A stretch of 64,000 nt of DNA. Origin: Methanosphaera sp. ISO3-F5 (GTDB lineage: Archaea; Methanobacteriota; Methanobacteria; Methanobacteriales; Methanobacteriaceae). The first letter of the stretch is position 1; the number at the start of each line of letters is the position of its first letter. The stretch spans positions 1,707,426 through 1,771,425 of the forward strand of contig NZ_CP118753.2 of assembly GCF_034480035.2 (NCBI RefSeq). Reading direction: 5' to 3'. Both the position numbers and the translations under genes were made by a program. This document shows, one piece after another, positions 18,801-26,999 of this stretch. Under the pieces are notes generated by a model. The model worked only from the letters and a program-made list of their open reading frames with translations. It was not told where the DNA came from and did no database searches.

Positions 18801-20993
18801 TTGAGTCGACGAGATCAAATGGTAAACAAAATCAAAGAATTAATGTACGAGCCAGACTACATCAGAAACATAGGTATAGTAGCTCACATCGACCACGGAA
18901 AAACAACACTATCAGACAACCTACTAGCAGGTGCTGGTATGATATCTGCAGACCTAGCAGGAGACCAAAGACTACTAGACTTCGATGAACAAGAACAAGA
19001 CAGAGGAATCACCATCGATGCAGCAAACGTATCAATGGTACACACATACGAAGACCAAGAATACCTCATCAACCTCATCGATACCCCAGGACACGTAGAC
19101 TTCGGAGGAGACGTAACCCGTGCAATGAGAGCAGTAGACGGTGCAGTAGTAGTAGTATGTGCAGTAGAAGGAATCATGCCACAAACAGAAACAGTACTAA
19201 GACAAGCATTAAAAGAAAATGTAAAACCAGTACTCTTCATCAACAAAGTAGACAGACTCATCAACGAACTCAAACTCGACGATGCAGAACTACAAAACAG
19301 ATTCCTCAAAATCATCAACGGAGTAAACAAACTCATCAAAAACATGGCACCAGAACAATTCAAAGACGACTGGAAAGTAGACATCATGGATGGATCCGTA
19401 GCATTCGGTTCAGCATACCACAACTGGGGTATCAACGTACCACACATGCAAAAAACAGGAATCACATTCAAAGACATCGTACAATACTGTAACGAAGACA
19501 ACCAAAAAGAACTAGCACAAAAAATAAAAATCGAAGAAGTTATCCTCGGTATGGTAGTAGAACACTTACCAAGTCCAAAAGTAGCACAAGAATACAGGAT
19601 CCCTAAAGTATGGTCTGGAGACATCGAAAGTGTAGAAGGACAAGGTATGATAAACACAGACTCAACCAGTCCACTAGCAGTAATGGTAACCGACGTAAGT
19701 ATCGACAAACACGCAGGAGAAATCGCAACAGGACGTGTATACGGTGGATCAATCGAAAAAGGATCAGAAATATTCTTCGTAGGTTCAATGAGCAAAGCAA
19801 GAACCCAACAAGTAGGAGTATATATGGGTCCTGAAAGAATCAACACCGACGCAGTACCAGCAGGAAACATCGTAGCAATTACAGGTGCAAGAGGAGCAGT
19901 AGCAGGGGAAACAATCACCGATGCAGGCCACAACATAGCACCATTCGAAAGCCTAGAACACATCTCAGAACCAGTAGTAACAGTAGCAGTAGAAGCTAAA
20001 AACACAAAAGACTTACCAAAACTTATCGAAGTACTAAGACAAGTAAGCAAAGAAGACCCAACACTCAGAGTAGAAATCAACGAAGAAACCGGTGAACACT
20101 TACTCGCAGGTATGGGTGAATTACACCTAGAAGTTATGATTTACAGAATCAACGATAAAGGAGTAGAAGTAGAAACATCCGAACCAATCGTTGTATACAG
20201 AGAAACCATAGCCGGAACCGCAACAAACGTAGAAGGTAAATCACCAAACAAACACAACAGATTCTACATTGACATCGAACCATTAAGCGAAGGATTAATG
20301 AACGCAATCAATGAAGGCGAAATCAAAGAAGGAAGAGTAAAAGGTAAAGAAGAAGCAAAAGCATTCCAAGAAGCAGGAATGGACAAAGACGAAGCAAAAC
20401 GTGTATGGGATGTATACAAAAACTGTATCTTCGTAAACCAAACCCGTGGTATCCAATACTTAGCAGAAATCAAAGAATTACTCCTCGAAGGATTTGAATC
20501 AGCACTTGAAAGCGGACCACTCGCAAACGAAAAATCAATGGGAATAAGAATCAACCTCATGGACGCAAAACTCCACGAAGACGCAGTACACAGAGGACCT
20601 GCACAGATCTTACCAGCAATCAGAAAAGCTATCTACGGTGCAACAATGCTTGCTCAACCAACACTCATGGAACCAATGCAAAAAGTATTCATAAGTGTAC
20701 CACAAGACTACATGGGAGCAGCAACACGTGAAATACAAAACAGAAGAGGACAAATTGTTGAAATGGGTCAAGAAGGAGACATGGCAACAGTTGAATCCAA
20801 AGTACCTGTAGCAGAAATGTTCGGATTTGCAGGTGACATACGTTCAGCAGCAGAAGGACGTTGTATCTGGTCAACAGAAAACTCAGGATTTGAAAGAATT
20901 CCTAGAGAATTACAAAACCAGATCGTAAAAGAAATACGTGAAAGAAAAGGTTTAAGTCCAGAACCATACGGACCAGACCACTACTTAGGATAA
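18801..20993 (+). CDS. fusA: Translation elongation factor 2
   Basis: 730 residues from the TTG at 18801. This start is preferred to the GTG at 18792 because GGTGAT (18791-18796) is then the ribosome site and the protein begins [20 protein letters not shown] as in related EF-2. EF-2 drives ribosome translocation with GTP. The G motifs are [14 protein letters not shown] and NKVD. The domain IV tip has [16 protein letters not shown], whose His is the predicted diphthamide site. The codon pattern is strongly C-ending (AAC, ATC, GAC), typical of a highly expressed gene. It is followed by a strong terminator. Confidence 0.97.
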   Translation: MSRRDQMVNKIKELMYEPDYIRNIGIVAHIDHGKTTLSDNLLAGAGMISADLAGDQRLLDFDEQEQDRGITIDAANVSMVHTYEDQEYLINLIDTPGHVDFGGDVTRAMRAVDGAVVVVCAVEGIMPQTETVLRQALKENVKPVLFINKVDRLINELKLDDAELQNRFLKIINGVNKLIKNMAPEQFKDDWKVDIMDGSVAFGSAYHNWGINVPHMQKTGITFKDIVQYCNEDNQKELAQKIKIEEVILGMVVEHLPSPKVAQEYRIPKVWSGDIESVEGQGMINTDSTSPLAVMVTDVSIDKHAGEIATGRVYGGSIEKGSEIFFVGSMSKARTQQVGVYMGPERINTDAVPAGNIVAITGARGAVAGETITDAGHNIAPFESLEHISEPVVTVAVEAKNTKDLPKLIEVLRQVSKEDPTLRVEINEETGEHLLAGMGELHLEVMIYRINDKGVEVETSEPIVVYRETIAGTATNVEGKSPNKHNRFYIDIEPLSEGLMNAINEGEIKEGRVKGKEEAKAFQEAGMDKDEAKRVWDVYKNCIFVNQTRGIQYLAEIKELLLEGFESALESGPLANEKSMGIRINLMDAKLHEDAVHRGPAQILPAIRKAIYGATMLAQPTLMEPMQKVFISVPQDYMGAATREIQNRRGQIVEMGQEGDMATVESKVPVAEMFGFAGDIRSAAEGRCIWSTENSGFERIPRELQNQIVKEIRERKGLSPEPYGPDHYLG

Positions 20994-21020
20994 GTATACA
21001 CCCTTCATGTATACTTTTTT
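20992..21020 (+). terminator. Hairpin and T-run after fusA
   Basis: AAGTATACA (20992-21000) pairs perfectly with TGTATACTT (21008-21016) across a 7-base loop, followed by a run of T. It overlaps the fusA stop codon region and looks like an intrinsic-type terminator, so tuf must have its own promoter. Confidence 0.75.
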
Positions 21021-21121
21021 TCTTATAATAAACTCCAATTAATTAAACTAGTTCTGTAAATATTTCTATCTCTCTGAAAAATAAGTAATTATATGTTTTT
21101 TAGAATAATGTATGATTTTTT

Positions 21122-21367
21122 CTAAAATATTACATGCCCTTTAGGATTATATCTTTTCAACCATCTGATATCTAATCCTATGTCTAAGTATAAGTAATCG
21201 GTTATTCCTAATTTTTGTGAGAAATCAAAATCAGGATCATCTGATAAATCATAATGACAATCTTTGATAGATTCATAATCTATTGGAATTCCATCATAAT
21301 ATCCATCAATGAATCGTTGCCATTCTATTTTTTCTTCTTCAGTCATATCATCAGATTCGAATGTCAT
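21122..21367 (-). CDS. Small acidic protein, paralogue of the protein at 29869-30087
   Basis: 81 residues. The family is not recognised. The ATG at 21367 follows GGTGAT by three bases. The C-terminal 40 residues (SDDPDFDFSQKLGITDYLYLD, then GLDIRWLKR and NPKGHVIF) are nearly identical to those of a second protein at 30 kb, while the N-terminal half diverges. The protein is acidic, lacks membrane segments and should be cytoplasmic. The stop codon of an upstream membrane-protein gene lies only 4 bases before this start, so the two are translationally linked; at the 30 kb locus the partner is complete, here it is truncated. The gene is thus the second cistron of a broken pair. Confidence 0.7.
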   Translation of the reverse strand: MTFESDDMTEEEKIEWQRFIDGYYDGIPIDYESIKDCHYDLSDDPDFDFSQKLGITDYLYLDIGLDIRWLKRYNPKGHVIF

Positions 21368-21371
21368 ATTA

Positions 21372-21527
21372 TCACCAAAGTCCTATTTTTAATAATAATA
21401 TTAATGTAATAATTACTAGTAAACTTAAACTAATGATTATATTATTTAAGCCTTTATTGATATATTCTTTTTTGTAATTTAATTTTTGTTTATTTTTCAT
21501 TATTTCCTCAAATTTATAATTATTTTT
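21372..21527 (-). pseudogene. Truncated remnant of the three-helix membrane protein gene
   Basis: The last about 50 codons of a gene homologous to the membrane protein at 30098-30625. The remaining part reads KQKLNYKKEYINKGLNN followed by a hydrophobic helix (IIISLSLLVIITLILLLKI), compared with KKINYKKGYIIKGLNS plus helix in the complete copy. The similarity continues upstream of the internal ATG at 21500 (NYKFEEIM against NYQNYIME) and then meets an in-frame stop. An ATG at 21500 could still give a 42-residue one-helix peptide. The 5' two thirds, with the first two helices, are missing. An insertion sequence begins about 100 bases further upstream and may have caused the deletion. Confidence 0.65.
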
Positions 21528-21720
21528 TTATTTGTTTATTATTATTAATAAACATTGTATATAAAAATTTCAGTTTTATTAGATATATATTTTTCTATAT
21601 GACTACTTTTTTTATTATGACTTTATTTGATAGTGTCAACACTTGTGGGTATGAATTTCATATTACAATATAGTTACAAAAGTATGAAGTTAAATTTGAT
21701 GTTATAAATTTGTTTTTTAT

Positions 21721-21735
21721 CGCCCCTTGTGGGCG
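21721..21735 (+). other. GC-rich stem-loop in the IS leader
   Basis: CGCCC pairs with GGGCG across a 5-base loop. It lies between the left end of the element and the transposase start, in otherwise very AT-rich DNA. A hairpin here could limit transposase translation from outside transcripts, as known for several IS elements; that role is inferred. Confidence 0.4.
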
Positions 21736-21793
21736 TGCTTCAAAAAATAAGTGATAATTAGGTTTATATAGTAAAAAGGAGAGATATTATATT

Positions 21794-22999
21794 ATGAAAT
21801 CCCAAAATACCTCTCCTATTAATAATTATGACGACAAACAATATAAACTTGACGATTATTTTGATGAACTACCTAAGCAATGTAGCCGAAAAGAATATAT
21901 AGAAGATAAAATTGAAAAATTAAATTCCAATTTAACGGTCTTTAAACTTAATGATACGTATCATTTAAAACAGAAACATGTTTATTGTCCTGAATGTTAT
22001 TCTAAAGATATAAATGAAAAAGGATATTACTCTAGAGGAATATTATTAATGGATTATGGTCTTGTTGATTGTAAAATTAAACGATACAAATGTAAACATT
22101 GTGGAAACGATTTTTCAGCAGATATTTCTTCTATTGTAAGACCTAATTTTACAGTATCAAATGAAGTATTAGACATTGTAGAAACAATTTACTCAATTGA
22201 CTTCACAAGTGTCAGAAAAATCAGAGAATTCTTTGAAAAAGTTCATGGAATTAAGATATCCCATCAAGAAATTCAAGACATCTTAGTCGATTATCATATT
22301 CATTTTAATCCAAATATTAAAGAATATTCAGGATATTATGCATTTGATGCTTTATGGATAAAAATAAAAGAAATCAGTGATAAATACGTGTTTTTATTAG
22401 CATTAGTTGATGTGTGTCATGATACTATTGTAGCTTATAAAGTTGTTGAACATGAAACAGAAGAAGAAGTACTAAAATTTCTCAAAGAAGCCACATCAAA
22501 TCAAGAACGAAAAGCCATTACAACAGACTTAAAACCCGAATACATGTCTCCCATCAATGCTTTAGGATTTAAACATCAATTTTGTAAATTCCATTTTAAA
22601 CAAAATAACAATAGAATTATCAGAAAATATGTTAAAGATAACAATCTCCCTGAAGAAAAAATAAAAGAATATAAAAAGTTTTTACCAGAATTATATGAAA
22701 TATATGATGTAAAAACTCAAACAGAAGTAGCAAAAATCGTAAAAAACTTGAAAAAGAAAATAAATTACTTTCCCGAAGTTATTCAATACATAATTAATGA
22801 AAAATTAGCACCGTATTTTAAAAACTTAACATATTTCCTTGAAAATGCAAAAATCGAAAGCACAAGCAATATCATAGAAAGAATATTTGAAGATCTTGCT
22901 CCAAAGCATGTGAAAAAATGTTATAAAACTATAAAAGGATTTTTATCAAGATTTAACTTAAAATTAAAGCGATGGGATGAGAGAAATGCGATTTACTGA
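21794..22999 (+). CDS. DDE transposase with N-terminal zinc site
   Basis: 401 residues. An N-terminal pair of cysteine motifs (CPEC about residue 73 and CKHC about residue 103) forms a zinc ribbon-like DNA-binding part. The catalytic triad is D185 in YYAFDALWIK, D245 in AITTDLKPEY and E362 in SNIIERIF, with a His/Cys-containing FCKFHFKQNNN segment after the second Asp. The order resembles IS6/IS240-type DDE domains with a helical insertion before the Glu, as in ISM1-like elements. GGAGAG lies 7 bases before the ATG. It is the only gene of a complete element with intact ends, so activity is possible. Confidence 0.85.
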   Translation: MKSQNTSPINNYDDKQYKLDDYFDELPKQCSRKEYIEDKIEKLNSNLTVFKLNDTYHLKQKHVYCPECYSKDINEKGYYSRGILLMDYGLVDCKIKRYKCKHCGNDFSADISSIVRPNFTVSNEVLDIVETIYSIDFTSVRKIREFFEKVHGIKISHQEIQDILVDYHIHFNPNIKEYSGYYAFDALWIKIKEISDKYVFLLALVDVCHDTIVAYKVVEHETEEEVLKFLKEATSNQERKAITTDLKPEYMSPINALGFKHQFCKFHFKQNNNRIIRKYVKDNNLPEEKIKEYKKFLPELYEIYDVKTQTEVAKIVKNLKKKINYFPEVIQYIINEKLAPYFKNLTYFLENAKIESTSNIIERIFEDLAPKHVKKCYKTIKGFLSRFNLKLKRWDERNAIY

Positions 23000-23084
23000 A
23001 ATGATGTTAAAATACCCACACATCTTGACACCACCCTTTATTTTACACACCTAAAGTATATATATGATAACAAATATATAGTAT

Positions 23085-23390
23085 AATTACTATAATATAG
23101 ATTATTAAATAGCACTATCTTTTATCAAGAAAAGTAGTGTATGTAATTAAAGATAATAAAGAAGAAATATGTTACTTACAAGGGAATATAACATGTTCCC
23201 TGTTATATTTCTTTGTAGTACTACTCGTAGTACAATATATTTCTTTATTACAATGTTAGAGGACGCACTCTAGAATAAATAATTCTAGCAATCGGCTTGC
23301 TAACACAGATAAATCACACTATTAATAAAAAAATAGTACTTGATTTATCAATTATATTCAAATACATGTTTTATATATGGAGGAAATATA
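23085..23390 (+). promoter_or_regulatory. Long multi-hairpin leader of tuf
   Basis: A TATA-like stretch (AAAGTATATATAT, about 23053-23065) would start a transcript near 23090, leaving about 300 untranslated bases. They contain a series of stems: CACTA-CTTTT with AAAAG-TAGTG (23113-23139); AAGAAATAT with ATATTTCTT (23162-23170, 23205-23213) enclosing AGGGAA/TTCCCT; GTACTAC/GTAGTAC (23218-23233); two alternatives, CTAGAAT/ATTCTAG (23270-23288) and TAGCAA/TTGCTA (23286-23302), which overlap; and a 15-pair stem, GATAAATCA-ACTATT with AATAGT-TGATTTATC (23308-23349), ending 40 bases before the start codon. The overlapping stems could act as a switch. It matches no riboswitch that I recognise. Confidence 0.55.
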
Positions 23391-24630
<1,240 letters not shown>

Positions 24631-24632
<2 letters not shown>

Positions 24633-24669
24633 GTAAACTAGTATTTACTTATTTACAATTTTTTTTTAT
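24631..24669 (+). terminator. Hairpin and T-run after tuf
   Basis: AAGTAAA (24631-24637) pairs with TTTACTT (24644-24650) over a 6-base loop, followed by TTTTTTTTT at about 24659-24667. The stem overlaps the stop codon in the same way as the fusA terminator. Confidence 0.65.
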
Positions 24670-24794
24670 TTCGACTCATAATAACTAATTTTAACAATAT
24701 TTACTATACATGCAATGTCATAAGTCATGTGATATTTGAATATAAAATTGTTATTTGTCGATTATAATAAATTATTTACTAGGGAGAGCATTTA

Positions 24795-25103
24795 ATGAAT
24801 AAAGCAAGAATAAAATTAACAGGTACAGACCCAGATAAAATTGCTGACGTATGTAACCAGCTTAAAAAAATAGCAGAAAGAACTGGAGTCGACTTATCAG
24901 GTCCTATTCCTTTACCAACTAAAAAATTAGTAGTACCTACAAGAAAAAGTCCAGATGGTGAAGGTAAAGCAACATGGGAAAAATGGGAACTTAGAATTCA
25001 TAAACGTCTTATCGGCATAGAAGCTGATGAAAGAGCTATGAGACAAGTTATGAAAGTAAATGTTCCTGATAATGTAAGTATCGAAATAGAACTTAAAGCT
25101 TAA
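24795..25103 (+). CDS. rps10: Ribosomal protein S10
   Basis: 102 residues, archaeal uS10. It starts [20 protein letters not shown] and contains [20 protein letters not shown] and the [13 protein letters not shown] segment. GGGAG lies before the ATG. S10 is part of the small-subunit head. In archaea it regularly follows tuf, and here it does so with a 160-base gap that includes the tuf terminator. Confidence 0.97.
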   Translation: MNKARIKLTGTDPDKIADVCNQLKKIAERTGVDLSGPIPLPTKKLVVPTRKSPDGEGKATWEKWELRIHKRLIGIEADERAMRQVMKVNVPDNVSIEIELKA

Positions 25104-25177
25104 ATACAAAAACTATATATGCTATTACTAACTTATATAGTAATAGATTTATAGTATTAATCTTTTTTTTATTATAG

Positions 25178-25261
25178 GCCGAGATATCAAAGCCAGGTAA
25201 TGAGCCGGACTTGAGATCCGGTGGGCAGTCGCCCGCATGGGTTCGAATCCCATTCTCGGCG
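25178..25261 (+). tRNA. tRNA-Ser (UGA)
   Basis: Acceptor stem GCCGAGA pairs with TCTCGGC, discriminator G. The anticodon loop CTTGAGA gives TGA. There is a long variable arm (GTGGGCAGTCGCCCGC), as expected for a class II tRNA. 84 bases, no CCA encoded. It lies right after rps10. Confidence 0.93.
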
Positions 25262-25404
25262 CTAATCATTTTAACTAATTTTAAAACTAATTTATTATTA
25301 ATTTTTATTATAAAAAATAATCTTCTATATAATTATTGTAAAATAAAATAAGAACTTATTAATTCTTTTCTAAAACAAAATATGGGGGGGGATGATGGGG
25401 GAGT

Positions 25405-26640
25405 TTATTTTACTTTGTATCTGAGAATTCCAGCTATTCCACCGAATGCTCTGTCTAATTGTGTTCCTTCTTCTGTTTCTATACTGATTACTTCAACGTC
25501 TGTTTTCACTTCTTCTGCTAAGCCTATTAGTTCTTCTGCTGTCTCTTCTGTTTTGATGATTTTCATTGTTTCACCACATTTAGGACATTTCTTTTCTGGT
25601 GCTTTCTGCAGGTGTTTTGTTGTGATTACTTCAAGTGTTTGACATGCTGGGCATTGGTATGTTTGTCTGTTTGTTTTAAGATTTTCTGATATGAGTAGTG
25701 TTTCTACTGCTCCCATCTGCAGGTTTTGTCTTACTTCTTGTTCTCCGTATGTTGACAGTCCACTTTCTGATATCAGTCCTGTGAGGAATTTTCTCATAAG
25801 CTTTTTCTCTTTCATGATGTCCATTTCTTCAAGTGTATCTGATGATTCATCAAGCACTTCTCTTATACCGAAGTCTCCGGTGTAGGAAGTGTCCACTATG
25901 TTGATAACCTTATCTTTTATTTCATAGTGTAGGTAATCTCCTTCCACGAAATCATTTTTTGTATGTCCGGGTCCACCAATAAGCACACCCTTAAGTTCAT
26001 CCTTGAGTGGCAGGTAAGCTTCATCAACATATCTTCCTATACGCTTAAGGAATTCATGAGCAGCCAATTCAATTACACGATCAAACCTTCTCTGTGACTG
26101 ACCCCCAGCCTTATGTTTACCAGGCACACCACTAGTCAATGTTTTCAAAATATCAATACGTTTACCACGTACTGTAGCAATTGTTGCTTCTTTACGGTCA
26201 AGCACTACAGCACCATACACTTCCTTATACTCAATAATCTGTTTTAAAGGGTCAATAAAGAATTGACTGTCACAATGGTAAATGTATGTCTGCACAGTTT
26301 CCGGTGGTTCAAAAACATATGTTTCCATCTTCTCAGTACCAGGTCCGCCTCTTGGAATCATTCCAACGAACATTACAAGCCCTTTTGGCGGAGCGGTCGG
26401 GAATAATTTAAGTCTCTGTATGATTACTTCTATAGCGGACTGAACGTTTTTCTTGGTAGTTTTACTTTTAATGTTACTACTTTGTCCTATTTCATCAACC
26501 ATCTGTTTTCTGACATCACTTATCTGTTTGTCAGGTGGTATGTATACACTTACTAGTTCTGTTCCTCTTCCTTTCTTGTTTTCTAGTTCTTTAAGTGTTT
26601 TCTTCACTTCATACATTTCCTTTGATGATACTTCACTCAT
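25405..26640 (-). CDS. prf1: Peptide chain release factor aRF1
   Basis: 411 residues, normal for archaeal RF1. Domain 1 has the stop-codon reading motif NIKS (residues 56-59). Domain 2 has the GGQ motif in [12 protein letters not shown] (residues 179-181) that triggers peptidyl-tRNA hydrolysis. The C-terminal domain has a minidomain with CPAC and CPKC cysteine pairs that is found in many archaeal members. GGAGAACATATA lies before the ATG. Its 3' end faces tRNA-Ser, and the region after the stop carries two C-runs on the coding strand (25384-25401). Confidence 0.96.
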   Translation of the reverse strand: MSEVSSKEMYEVKKTLKELENKKGRGTELVSVYIPPDKQISDVRKQMVDEIGQSSNIKSKTTKKNVQSAIEVIIQRLKLFPTAPPKGLVMFVGMIPRGGPGTEKMETYVFEPPETVQTYIYHCDSQFFIDPLKQIIEYKEVYGAVVLDRKEATIATVRGKRIDILKTLTSGVPGKHKAGGQSQRRFDRVIELAAHEFLKRIGRYVDEAYLPLKDELKGVLIGGPGHTKNDFVEGDYLHYEIKDKVINIVDTSYTGDFGIREVLDESSDTLEEMDIMKEKKLMRKFLTGLISESGLSTYGEQEVRQNLQMGAVETLLISENLKTNRQTYQCPACQTLEVITTKHLQKAPEKKCPKCGETMKIIKTEETAEELIGLAEEVKTDVEVISIETEEGTQLDRAFGGIAGILRYKVK

Positions 26641-26999
26641 ATTATATGTTCTCCTAGAAATTATTAGTAATAGTTATTATAATGATTATTATTCTTTTAT
26701 TGGATATTTTAACTTCTTGGGGATTAGATTAATATTTCTATTATGTTATTGTTTGTTAAATGTTCATTTTAATCAGTTATCCAATATTTTTATAATTTAA
26801 TTTAAAATAGAATATTATTATATTTGTATTTTAATATTTTAGTATTTTTGTGTAATGTTACATAGATGCTCTAAAAAAAATTATGGTAGGACATATTTTT
26901 TAGAGTCATAATTTTAATAGAAAGAATGATTATATTATCAAAGAAATAAACTATACACTATAGACAATTAAAATCATATACTAATGGGGACGGATATTA
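26641..26999. promoter_or_regulatory. Divergent spacer between prf1 and an adhesin gene
   Basis: About 360 AT-rich bases that must hold both promoters. CTCTAAAAAA (26869-26878) pairs perfectly with TTTTTTAGAG (26896-26905) across 17 bases. ACTATACACTATAG at about 26950-26963 is a possible TATA region for the adhesin. GGGGACGG before 27000 serves as ribosome site. No small gene was found. Confidence 0.45.

Larger units (their letters stand above)
21629..23035 (+). mobile_element. Complete 1.4 kb insertion sequence, probably ISM1/ISNCY-like
   Basis: Inverted ends at 21629-21652 and 23012-23035 agree at about 18 of 24 positions (shared core GTGTCAA and TGTGGGTAT). They are flanked by the identical 8-bp direct repeat CTTTATTT at 21621-21628 and 23036-23043, the expected target duplication. 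One gene, the transposase at 21794-22999, fills the element. The size, 8-bp duplication and host group resemble ISM1 of Methanobrevibacter, but this link is an inference. The element lies between fusA and tuf in an otherwise conserved translation cluster. Both ends and the gene are intact. Confidence 0.85.

Noticed and set aside
18884-20080. 398-codon open frame antisense to fusA
   Set aside because: Mirror frame of a strongly biased highly expressed gene; Ser/Thr/Pro-rich without start signal or domain.
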